Assembly: GCA_023411555.1 (NCBI GenBank)
Contig: JAEYOQ010000061.1
Location: forward strand, 97,590 to 161,589
DNA: 64,000 nucleotides
Reading direction: 5' to 3'
Origin: Bacillota bacterium
GTDB taxonomy: Bacteria > Bacillota > Clostridia > Lachnospirales > Lachnospiraceae
Below, piece after piece: positions 17,152-24,938 of this stretch (positions are counted from its first letter, which is position 1; every line of letters begins with the position of its first letter). The translations under genes and the position numbers were made by a program. A model generated the notes under the pieces. The model was given only the letters and a program-made list of their open reading frames with translations. It searched no databases and was not told the origin of the DNA.

Positions 17152-17925
17152 ATGTTACGAAAAATTATTAAGATTAACGAAGAGTTATGTAATGGTTGTG
17201 CTTTGTGTGTGGATGCCTGCCATGAATCAGCAATTGGGTTAGTGGATGGAAAGGCTAAGCTCCTGAGGGATGATTACTGTGACGGATTGGGGAATTGTCT
17301 TCCCGTATGCCCAACGAATGCAATTAGCTTCGAAGAGAGAGAAGCGTTGGAGTATAACGAAGAGGAAGTAAACCGCAATATTGAGATGAAGAAGGCGGAG
17401 CAAGCAAAGTTGAAGGAGCTTGATGATAAGGCGAAGGCTAATCACGCTCATCAGCATGGCTTTAACGGAGGTGGATGTCCGGGATCCAGAGCGATGAGCC
17501 TGCAGAGACAGGAAGTGGAGTCAGCTGCCTCACAAGCTCCCACAGCACAGGTATCAACACCTTCTATGCTAAGACAATGGCCAGTTCAAATACAATTAGT
17601 ATCTCCGAATGCTCCCTATTTTCAGAATGCAAATCTATTAATTGCAGCAGATTGTACGGCTTATGCGTACGGTGATTTTCATCAGTTTATGAAAAATAAG
17701 ATAACCTTGATTGGCTGCCCAAAGCTGGATGAGGTGGACTATTCCGTGAAGCTGACACAGATACTTAAGATGAATGAGATTAAGAGTGTGACCGTGATCC
17801 GTATGGAGGTTCCTTGCTGCGGAGGTATCGTGCATGCTGTCAAAACAGCAATGGTCAACAGCGGTGTAATGATTCCCTGGAGAGTAATAACCATACGTAC
17901 AGACGGTACTATTCTTGAGGAATAG
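17152..17925 (+). CDS. Ferredoxin-domain 4Fe-4S binding protein
   Basis: This 257-residue protein begins with a two-cluster ferredoxin domain: CNGCALCVDACHESAIGL (about 13-30) and then CDGLGNCLPVCPTNAI (about 43-58), the variant second motif typical of this clostridial family. A charged linker (about 65-100) leads to GGCPGSRAM and then a C-terminal domain with CTAYAYGDFHQ, a GCPKLDE motif and a CCGG motif, which suggests further cysteine chemistry. It is a widespread anaerobe protein of unknown partner, sometimes beside hydrogenase or Mrp-type genes. Its start has GGAGGAT upstream. Preceded by the repeat pair, followed by a terminator. Confidence 0.8.
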   Translation: MLRKIIKINEELCNGCALCVDACHESAIGLVDGKAKLLRDDYCDGLGNCLPVCPTNAISFEEREALEYNEEEVNRNIEMKKAEQAKLKELDDKAKANHAHQHGFNGGGCPGSRAMSLQRQEVESAASQAPTAQVSTPSMLRQWPVQIQLVSPNAPYFQNANLLIAADCTAYAYGDFHQFMKNKITLIGCPKLDEVDYSVKLTQILKMNEIKSVTVIRMEVPCCGGIVHAVKTAMVNSGVMIPWRVITIRTDGTILEE

Positions 17926-17943
17926 TTTTTTTGAAAAGATAAT

Positions 17944-17982
17944 GGCTATCGCAGGAGTTCCTATTGCGATAGCCTATTGTTT
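17944..17982 (+). terminator. Rho-independent terminator after the ferredoxin-domain gene
   Basis: GGCTATCGCA at 17944-17953 pairs perfectly with TGCGATAGCC at 17965-17974, followed by TATTGTTTTA. Confidence 0.8.
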
Positions 17983-18142
17983 TATCATACTGTAGCAGAT
18001 GGAGCTCTATTACATATCTTTATAGTATCAAGATTATTCGGAAGTGATCCATGTGAATCAGGAATACTAAATAGAACTTTTAGTATTTATTCTGCTTAAT
18101 GGTAAGTATTCCTCACAGGTTACTTTCGTGCAGGAGGTAGTT

Positions 18143-18904
18143 ATGGAAGAAGATAAGAGCTACCGTATGCCCCTGATTGGGGACATGGCACCTTCCTTTC
18201 AAGCAATCACGACCCAAGGTGAGATTAACTTTCCTCAAGATTACTATGGTAGTTGGGTTGTTCTGTTCAGCCATCCGGCTGACTTTACCCCGGTATGTAC
18301 GACAGAGTTCATGACATTTGCTTCTATGATAAATGAATTTAAAGCATTGAATACGGAGCTGGTGGGTATTTCCATTGATTCAATCTATTCCCACATTGCA
18401 TGGCTTAGAAAGATTAGAGAATTGGTTTGGAAGGATATTAAGCATGTAGATGTTACCTTTCCTTTGATTGCTGATATTTCTATGGACATTGCAAAGAAGT
18501 ATGGAATGCTGCACCCAAATAATTCAACAACCGCAACTGTTAGAGCCGTATTTATTATTGATCCTACCGGAACCATCCGAACCATTCTTTATTATCCAGC
18601 TTCCACCGGCCGCAATATGCATGAGATCATGAGAATAATCATAGCATTGCAGAAGGCGGATTGCGAGAATATAGCGACTCCGGCGAATTGGATGCCCTAT
18701 GATGATGTAATCCTTCCGCCACCGGGAACCTGTGGAGCTGCTCTCGAACGTGTGGAGCAGGCCAATGAAAACCATTATTGTCTTGATTGGTTTCTTTGCT
18801 TCAGACAGTCAAACTGCATGTCTTGTAATAATAATGAGAAGGAGATATTGCCATATCCTTCTATGTATCCAAGTAGAAGTAGAAGAAATTATCGTATTCC
18901 GTAG
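18143..18904 (+). CDS. Peroxiredoxin, Prx6 (1-Cys) type, with extended C-terminal tail
   Basis: The 253-residue enzyme reduces peroxides. The peroxidatic cysteine is Cys52 in DFTPVCTTEF, preceded by WVVLFSHPADF. The later RAVFIIDPTGTIRTILYYPA and the RNMHEIMRIIIALQKAD block are Prx6-family features. The ending is unusual: after YCLDWFLCFRQ, common in clostridial homologues, there is a further tail of about 30 residues with SNCMSCNNNEKE and a basic, Tyr/Pro-rich end. The start at 18143 has the perfect AGGAGG site. It is monocistronic. A role in oxygen defence fits an anaerobe. Confidence 0.9.
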   Translation: MEEDKSYRMPLIGDMAPSFQAITTQGEINFPQDYYGSWVVLFSHPADFTPVCTTEFMTFASMINEFKALNTELVGISIDSIYSHIAWLRKIRELVWKDIKHVDVTFPLIADISMDIAKKYGMLHPNNSTTATVRAVFIIDPTGTIRTILYYPASTGRNMHEIMRIIIALQKADCENIATPANWMPYDDVILPPPGTCGAALERVEQANENHYCLDWFLCFRQSNCMSCNNNEKEILPYPSMYPSRSRRNYRIP

Positions 18905-19055
18905 AGTGGCTATACCAAAATCTGTAGTATACAGATTTTGGTGATACATATTAGCTTTTTTCATTGAAGGATGAATAGAAGTGTGGTAGAATAGGCAAGC
19001 GGATGTAGAATCATACTTACAGATTATACTTTAAGAAAGCTTGGTAGGATACGTT

Positions 19056-20009
19056 ATGAAAAATCAAAAGTACAGTATTGCAGCAAAGCTGGCATTGTTT
19101 ATAGCAACATTGATCTGGGGAGGCTCTTTTCTCGTAGTTAAAAATTCCATGGATGTAATGCAGCCTCATATGCTGTTAGCCTTTCGTTTTACAATCGGAG
19201 GCTTTCTTCTTTGCATCTTTTTCCATAAACGTTTAAAAAACTTAAATAAAGAATATTTTATCAAGGGAGGTATACTGGGTACCTTGCTTTTTGTTGCCTA
19301 TAGCCTTCAGACTATCGGCATTACTGATACTACGCCGGGGAAAAATGCATTCCTGACGGCAATTTACTGTGTATTGGTACCTTTTTTCTTCTGGTTGGTT
19401 GATAAAAAAAGACCGGATCGATTTAATGTCATTGCAGCCTTTATCAGTATAGTAGGGATTGGACTGGTCTCCTTAACCGGTAATCTTACGATAGGAATGG
19501 GAGATGGGTTGACTCTGCTTAGCGGTGTTGTATATGCTGTTCATATAGTAGCAGTAGCTAAGTTTTCCGGCAAAAGAGATCCAATTCTATTAACAATTCT
19601 TCAATTTGGATATGCTGCTATCTATTCGTGGTTTATCGGTTTGATATTCGAGGAGTTTCCGACTCAGTGGAGCCGGGGTGCAATAATCGACTTAGTTTTT
19701 CTTTCGGTATTTGCAACTGCAATTGCCCTATTGCTACAGAACATCGGTCAGAAATATACCCATCCAGCTCCGGCTGCGATTATTATGAGCCTGGAATCTG
19801 TCTTTGGGGTGTTGTTTTCCGTTATGTTCTATCACGAGGTTGTAACTACTCGCTTATTTATCGGCTTTTGCTTTATTTTTGTAGCAATTATTATATCGGA
19901 AACGAAATTAAGCTTTCTATTTAAGACGAAGGATGTGGCAGTAATTTCTCCTGATTTGGTTCCTGCAAGGGACTTGGTTATAATGGAGGAAGGGAATACT
20001 GTGAAATAG
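19056..20009 (+). CDS. DMT-superfamily (EamA) transporter
   Basis: This 317-residue integral membrane protein has ten predicted segments in two EamA repeats. The first repeat holds FIATLIWGGSFLVVKNSMDV and the PHMLLAFRFTIGGFLL helix; the second ends with AAIIMSLESVFGVLFSVMFY and a basic tail. Members export amino acids or small metabolites, but no substrate can be assigned. I use the ATG at 19056, which follows GGTAGGATACGTT, rather than the GTG or ATG-like codon at 19041. A three-way-junction structure lies after the stop. Confidence 0.85.
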   Translation: MKNQKYSIAAKLALFIATLIWGGSFLVVKNSMDVMQPHMLLAFRFTIGGFLLCIFFHKRLKNLNKEYFIKGGILGTLLFVAYSLQTIGITDTTPGKNAFLTAIYCVLVPFFFWLVDKKRPDRFNVIAAFISIVGIGLVSLTGNLTIGMGDGLTLLSGVVYAVHIVAVAKFSGKRDPILLTILQFGYAAIYSWFIGLIFEEFPTQWSRGAIIDLVFLSVFATAIALLLQNIGQKYTHPAPAAIIMSLESVFGVLFSVMFYHEVVTTRLFIGFCFIFVAIIISETKLSFLFKTKDVAVISPDLVPARDLVIMEEGNTVK

Positions 20010-20036
20010 AGTAAATCAAAAATGAGTATATCAAAA

Positions 20037-20152
20037 AAGAGGTTGTCCAAAACATTTTCATAACAAGGGAATTGATTTATCAATTCATCTTGTTGGTAAG
20101 GTGGTTAACACCAGGTCCTTACTCTTATGATTAATGTTGTGGACAACCTCTT
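20037..20152. other. Three-way-junction structured element between convergent genes
   Basis: A 13-bp perfect outer stem (20037-20049 with 20140-20152, AAGAGGTTGTCCA and its complement) encloses a second helix (AACAT 20051-20055 with 20134-20138 and CATAA 20059-20063 with 20125-20129) and two hairpins. Hairpin A pairs 20062-20067 with 20089-20094 and 20069-20075 with 20080-20086. Hairpin B pairs 20096-20101 with 20117-20122 and 20102-20105 with 20110-20113. It could end transcription from both sides, but the branched architecture also fits a miniature mobile element. Confidence 0.7.
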
Positions 20153-20194
20153 GTATTTATGCTATTGAATATGATCGAAGCTTACTTTCTATTG

Positions 20195-21013
20195 TTATAC
20201 TAATAAGTATTTATGAATAATTTCGGTTACACCGTCTTCGCTACAGGTTCGTTCGGTTACGGTATCAGCTACTGCTTTTACACTGTCTAGTGCATTTTTC
20301 ATTGCTATACCAAGGCCTGCTCGTGTAAGCATCGATATATCGTTTTCTCCATCACCTGCGGCAACCGCCTCTGAAGCGGACTTTCCAAACAGGTTGCAGA
20401 TAAATTCCATTCCAAGGCCCTTACTTGCATGAATCGATGTGTACTCGAGGGAATAGGTGCTTGAAAATTCGGCGTTTAAGCTCTCCTTGGTTACTTCATG
20501 CATTTCTTCCTTAAAGCGTTCCAGCTTATCCCTATCCTCGGTGTGTAGAAAGAACTTTAAAGGAACTTCTTCTAGACCAAGGTCAGGACTACCCATATCA
20601 ACGAACCTGCAATCGCAACCACCTTTTTTATACCAACTAAATTGTTCATCGTTAAAATTGAAGTATACCAGATTTTCAGTATAAACATGGCAGGAGACAT
20701 CCAGCTCATATGCTTTTAGAAAAAGCCGATAAGTCAATTGAGTAGAGATAGGTACAGTATGGAGCGTTTCTCCGGTATAATTATCTATGATGTGTGCACC
20801 GTTTAATGCTACTGTATAAGAATTACCATAGCTATTCAACTGTAGCTCCTGTACCGTATTAAGAATTAAATTCTTATTCCTGCCAGAAGCGATAAAAACC
20901 TTCTTACCGGCACAACAAGCACGTGTTACAGCTTCTTTATTTACCTCTGAAATTTCATTGGGCTCTTGTTTCAATGTACCATCTACATCCAAGAATAATA
21001 AATCGTAGTTCAT
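20195..21013 (-). CDS. HAD-superfamily hydrolase, Cof-like
   Basis: The 272-residue phosphatase belongs to the Cof/YbjI-like group of the haloacid dehalogenase superfamily. Motif I is FLDVDGTL (about 6-13), with the two catalytic Asp. IASGRNKNLI (motif II), the cap, and a C-terminal VAAGDGENDISMLTRAGLGIAM (about 221-242, motifs III/IV with the metal-binding GDGxND) follow. Substrates of this group are sugar phosphates or flavin and pyridoxal phosphates. The start at 21013 has AGGAAGGAC upstream; the further upstream ATG has none. Neighbour on the left is the structured element, on the right a long leader region. Confidence 0.88.
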   Translation of the reverse strand: MNYDLLFLDVDGTLKQEPNEISEVNKEAVTRACCAGKKVFIASGRNKNLILNTVQELQLNSYGNSYTVALNGAHIIDNYTGETLHTVPISTQLTYRLFLKAYELDVSCHVYTENLVYFNFNDEQFSWYKKGGCDCRFVDMGSPDLGLEEVPLKFFLHTEDRDKLERFKEEMHEVTKESLNAEFSSTYSLEYTSIHASKGLGMEFICNLFGKSASEAVAAGDGENDISMLTRAGLGIAMKNALDSVKAVADTVTERTCSEDGVTEIIHKYLLV

Positions 21014-21253
21014 AATAGTCCTTCCTTGTGTCAATTATGCCTGCTTCGGGTTAACAGAGCAAACCTTTATGCGTTGTATAAAGAAATATATTATAAAAAA
21101 TTACAAAATTGTGAACACAGAAAAAAATTATACTTCTTAATTCGATTAATTTCTATTGTTAAAGTGTACGAAAAAACAAAAAAATAAGCCAATACTTTCG
21201 CTTTAGTCACCATATTACCAACCGAACATATGATAAAACATAGGAATCACCTT

Positions 21254-21440
21254 GCACTGCATAGGCTCCAATAGCCAATCTACAGTACAATCTGATCAGG
21301 CGACGTTGACCTATCATTCGTGCAGCCGGGCTGGTAATCAGCAACAGGATAATATGACCTGTGGGACAGAGTAACATTAGAAATCTATGTGTTCCACAGG
21401 TATTTTTCTGCCCTTGGACACATATCTGCCTATGCATTGC
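21254..21440 (+). promoter_or_regulatory. Candidate structured leader RNA of the P-type ATPase gene
   Basis: GCACTGCATAGGC at 21254-21266 can pair at 12 of 13 positions with GCCTATGCATTGC at 21428-21440, closing a 187-base domain that ends ten bases before the ATPase Shine-Dalgarno site (AAGGAGG). Inside lie ACCTGTGG/CCACAGGT (21357-21364 with 21394-21401) followed by ATTTTTC, which resembles a terminator, and several shorter stems. I do not recognise it as an M-box, yybP-ykoY or NiCo riboswitch. The whole 450-base gap 21014-21462 holds no convincing gene. Confidence 0.5.
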
Positions 21441-21462
21441 CTAGATTTAAGGAGGTAGCGTA

Positions 21463-24039
21463 ATGACAGACCAGATAGGGTTGACGATGAACGAAGTAAG
21501 GGAACGAGAGAAAAAGTATGGGAAGAATATCATTTCAATCAATAACAGGGGGAGAATTCGTAAGTATCTGTTGCATATCTGTAAGGAACCGATATACCTG
21601 ATATTAGCAACCTCAGCATTTATATATTTTTTTCTTGGAGAAGCCATAGACGGAGTAGTTATGATATCCTTTGTAATCTTTGTCATTGGCATTGATTTGT
21701 TTCAAGATATCAGAACCGGAAGTACACTGAAAAAGCTTAGAGATATCACGGCGCCGAGGGTGGAGGTTATACGAGATGGGGAAAAGCATCTGATTTTAAA
21801 AGAAGATTTGGTGCCGGGTGATCTGGTGCTTCTTGAGGAAGGGGTCAAAATTCCTGCCGATGGATACTTGATTGCTTGCCACGGTTTAAGTGTGGATGAG
21901 AGTATTCTTACAGGGGAAGCATGCCCCGTTATGAAGGAAGTATCACAAAAGCCGGAGAAAGAGCAACAACATGGACATAGCAGTCGTAATTATTGTTATA
22001 CAGGAACTATGGTCTGCCTTGGTTCAGGACAGATGGTTGTAGATAGAATCGGTAATGATACGGAATTCGGACGGATTGCAGAAAAGCTTGTTACAATGGA
22101 AAGGGAGAGTTCTTTGCTACAGAATCAGCTTAAAAAGTTAGCGAAGCAATGTACCTATTTTGCATTTATACTGTTTCTATTGGTAAGTATCATTACTTTT
22201 TTTAATATATCTGATTATATCATATCTGAGAGGATTATCCATAGTATGCTATCCGGTGTGGTATTAGCTCTTTCTATGGTGCCAGGTGAATTTCCTGTGA
22301 TATTATCCGTATATTTTTCCATGGGAGCATTAAGGCTTGTTAAGAAGAAGGCACTGGTGAGACATCTATCTTCTGTTGAGACCTTAGGAGCGGTATCGGT
22401 GCTTTGCTTAGATAAAACGGGAACCATCACTCAGAATTGTATGCAGGTAGTAGAGGCCTACATTCCTGAGGTTCAAGGTGATAAATTTTGTCGAGTATTA
22501 TCTCTGGCCTGTCGTAAAGAAACCAAAGATGCGGTTGAAAAAGCCTTGCTGAATTATGGTGATTGGATGTGTAGCCTTTGTCAGGATAGAGTGCAAAATA
22601 TAACGGAGGAGGAGAGAGAAGGTAAAATGATTACCTGCTCCTTAATGAAAGAAGATTACAAAATTCTTAAGGAGTATACCTTTTCCGATGAAGTAAAAGC
22701 AATGGGGCAGTTGTGGCAAAGAGGGGATAACCACATTCTGTCTGCCAAAGGAAGTCCAGAGGTCATACTTGCACTATCAGAATTATCTGAGGAGGAGCAA
22801 ATCGGGCTGGAGCATAAGCTGATAGAGTATACTGCCAAAGGCTACAAGGTTATAGCAGTTGCAGATGCCAGATTAACAGAGGAGGAGGCATTTCCTGATA
22901 AGCTTCCGGAATATAATCTATGCTTTCGCGGAATGCTTGCCTTAGAGGATCCACCGAGAGAAGAGGTATCAGATGGTGTGAAAGCCTGTTACAAAGCAGG
23001 AATTCGAACCATTATGATTACAGGTGACCATCCTATTACTGCAGCATCCATCGCAGAGCAGGTAGGGATAAGAAATGCGTATCAGGTTATTACAGGGGAT
23101 GAGATAGAAGCTTTCTCCGATTTGGAATTAGTGGATAAAGTAAAGGATTGTAATATCTATGCAAGGGTAATGCCCCATCATAAGATGAGAATTGTTAAGG
23201 CTTTAAGGAATAGAGGAGAGGTAGTTGCGATGACCGGTGACGGTGTGAATGATTCCACTGCCTTAAAGGCTGCAGATATAGGGATTGCAATGGGAAAGCA
23301 CGGTAGTGAAATATCGAAGGATGCGGCTGATCTGATTTTGCTGGATGATAATTTTGATACCATACTGGATACCATCAAAGATGGGCGACGTATCTATCAG
23401 AATATTCGAAAAACCATCGCCTATGTCCTGACCTTTCATATACCGATAGCCCTGATCTGCCTAATAGCGCCCTTAGTCGGAATTAGGCCGAATGATCTTT
23501 TGTTGCTGCCATTGCATATCGTACTTCTGGAGTTAGTTATGAATCCGACGGTATCCGTTACGCTAGAACGACAGCCTGCAGAGAGAGATATTATGAATAA
23601 GGCGCCACGTAGCAAAAGACAAGAATTATTGACCTGGAGGATATTGGTGAAAAGTATCCTCCAGGGGGGGATGATATTTATCGCATCCTTTTTCCCTTAT
23701 CTAGGATGCTTAAGCAAGGGCTATAGCCCAGAAATAGCGAGAACCTGTGGCTTTGTTGTGCTGGTATGTTCCAGTATTCTTCTTGTGTATATCAATTGCT
23801 CAGAGACCGAGACCATTCTAGCTACAGTAAGAAGACTCAAAAGAGAAAAAGTAATCTGGGGTGTTAATTTGATTATCCTAATCGGTTTATTTGCTATGAT
23901 ATATACACCACTACATGAGAATTTCGGATTTGTACCTTTGGGCTGGTCCGACCTTCTGATTTCCATCACTTTATCCATTGCGGCAGTGATCTGGTACGAT
24001 GTCGTCAAAGTCTTTCGAGGCTTATTGAAGGAAGTATAA
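21463..24039 (+). CDS. Cation-translocating P-type ATPase (type II-like)
   Basis: This 858-residue pump has all core motifs: TGE in SILTGEACPV (about 148-157), the phosphorylation site CLDKTGTIT (Asp317), MITGDHPITAASIAEQVG and the hinge MTGDGVNDSTALKAADIGIAMG. About ten membrane segments are arranged as in Ca2+ or Mn2+ pumps, and no N-terminal metal-binding Cys domain is present. Transmembrane segment 4 carries PGEFP (about 272-277) in place of the PEGLP of SERCA-type Ca2+ pumps, which leaves the ion open. It starts with AAGGAGG before the ATG and is preceded by a structured leader. It may respond to the transported cation. Confidence 0.88.
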   Translation: MTDQIGLTMNEVREREKKYGKNIISINNRGRIRKYLLHICKEPIYLILATSAFIYFFLGEAIDGVVMISFVIFVIGIDLFQDIRTGSTLKKLRDITAPRVEVIRDGEKHLILKEDLVPGDLVLLEEGVKIPADGYLIACHGLSVDESILTGEACPVMKEVSQKPEKEQQHGHSSRNYCYTGTMVCLGSGQMVVDRIGNDTEFGRIAEKLVTMERESSLLQNQLKKLAKQCTYFAFILFLLVSIITFFNISDYIISERIIHSMLSGVVLALSMVPGEFPVILSVYFSMGALRLVKKKALVRHLSSVETLGAVSVLCLDKTGTITQNCMQVVEAYIPEVQGDKFCRVLSLACRKETKDAVEKALLNYGDWMCSLCQDRVQNITEEEREGKMITCSLMKEDYKILKEYTFSDEVKAMGQLWQRGDNHILSAKGSPEVILALSELSEEEQIGLEHKLIEYTAKGYKVIAVADARLTEEEAFPDKLPEYNLCFRGMLALEDPPREEVSDGVKACYKAGIRTIMITGDHPITAASIAEQVGIRNAYQVITGDEIEAFSDLELVDKVKDCNIYARVMPHHKMRIVKALRNRGEVVAMTGDGVNDSTALKAADIGIAMGKHGSEISKDAADLILLDDNFDTILDTIKDGRRIYQNIRKTIAYVLTFHIPIALICLIAPLVGIRPNDLLLLPLHIVLLELVMNPTVSVTLERQPAERDIMNKAPRSKRQELLTWRILVKSILQGGMIFIASFFPYLGCLSKGYSPEIARTCGFVVLVCSSILLVYINCSETETILATVRRLKREKVIWGVNLIILIGLFAMIYTPLHENFGFVPLGWSDLLISITLSIAAVIWYDVVKVFRGLLKEV

Positions 24040-24129
24040 AATCGGACTGAAAGCTTAAGTTGAATTCGTACTAAGCCTATGGTACTATTATAATGATAAA
24101 ACCTAAAGAGATACTAAGGAGGATTTACC

Positions 24130-24564
24130 ATGAAGATATCAACAAAAGGTAGATATGCACTCAGACTCATGTTGGATCTGGCGTTAAATAATACCGGAGA
24201 GTATATTACGATAAAAAGTATAGCGGCAAGACAAGAAATCAGCGAAAAATATTTAGAACAGATCATATCCTTGCTCAATCGAGCCGGTTATGTCAAGAGT
24301 ATCCGTGGTGCACAGGGAGGGTATCGTCTCGCAAAGGAGCCTTCGGAGTATACGGTTGGTATGATACTGAGATTGACAGAGGGAAGTCTCTCACCGATTG
24401 ATTGCATAGAGAATGAGGGAGATTGCAACAGAACAGGGAATTGTGTTACCAGAGAGGTATGGCAGGAGTTATATGATGCGATTAGTTCTGTCGTTGATCG
24501 GACCACGCTTCAGGATCTGGTGGATCGGCAATTGAGTAAAATACCATATGATTTTTCTATATAA
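24130..24564 (+). CDS. Rrf2-family transcriptional regulator with three-Cys motif
   Basis: The 144-residue winged-helix regulator begins with MKISTKGRYALRLMLDLAL, a hallmark of Rrf2 proteins such as IscR, CymR and NsrR. Helix-turn-helix residues lie about 27-50 (ISEKYLEQIISLLNRAGYVK) and the wing includes RGAQGGYRLA. Cysteines in DCIENEGDCNRTGNC (about 96-110) have the spacing of IscR/NsrR cluster ligands. Sulfhydrylase and cysteine synthase genes follow, so this may be a CymR-like sulfur regulator that also senses Fe-S status. That link is inferred. GGAGG precedes the ATG; a strong terminator follows. Confidence 0.88.
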   Translation: MKISTKGRYALRLMLDLALNNTGEYITIKSIAARQEISEKYLEQIISLLNRAGYVKSIRGAQGGYRLAKEPSEYTVGMILRLTEGSLSPIDCIENEGDCNRTGNCVTREVWQELYDAISSVVDRTTLQDLVDRQLSKIPYDFSI

Positions 24565-24591
24565 ATAATATAATAAGCTACAATTCTGAAA

Positions 24592-24613
24592 CAGGGATTC
24601 CTTGATATCCCTG
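24592..24613. other. Small hairpin in the Rrf2 downstream region
   Basis: CAGGGAT at 24592-24598 pairs with ATCCCTG at 24607-24613. It sits directly before the main terminator. Confidence 0.4.
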
Positions 24614-24628
24614 CGTGCCTGTAGGCTT

Positions 24629-24670
24629 AAAGGTTGCTTCAATAATATATATTTGAAGCAACCTTTTTAA
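24629..24670 (+). terminator. Rho-independent terminator after the Rrf2 regulator gene
   Basis: AAAGGTTGCTTCAA at 24629-24642 pairs perfectly with TTGAAGCAACCTTT at 24653-24666 and runs into TTTT. It separates the regulator from the sulfur genes. Confidence 0.9.
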
Positions 24671-24781
24671 ACAATTAGAGGAAAACATGAGTTGAAAATA
24701 GAATAATTATAAGGATTGAAAATAAGAATGATAAATAGCAAATAGCACAGCAAAAAATATGAAAAATTTCTCAATTATCTA

Positions 24782-24811
24782 TTGACAAAACAACCCTTAT
24801 GAGTATATGAT
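24782..24811 (+). promoter_or_regulatory. Probable promoter of the sulfhydrylase gene
   Basis: TTGACA at 24782-24787 and TATGAT at 24806-24811 are 18 bases apart and leave a leader of about 120 bases. The flanking AT-rich sequence could hold regulator sites, but I could not define one. Confidence 0.55.
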
Positions 24812-24938
24812 ATAAGCAATCCAATCAAAACCTAGTAAAATGCTATGAATACTATGGAATATAAAACTCCACTGGACTGCTTCATATTGATTATAGTAAA
24901 AAGGTTTGGTTTACGAAAAAATAAATGGAGGGTTATCT

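Noticed and set aside
21207..21437. A 76-codon reverse open frame in the ATPase leader.
   Set aside because: It has no Shine-Dalgarno site or recognisable domain, and overlaps the long-range stem of the leader, so it is better read as structured RNA than as a gene.
24565..24938. An S-box or similar sulfur riboswitch before metY.
   Set aside because: The region holds a terminator of the upstream gene and a plain promoter; no riboswitch core was recognised.
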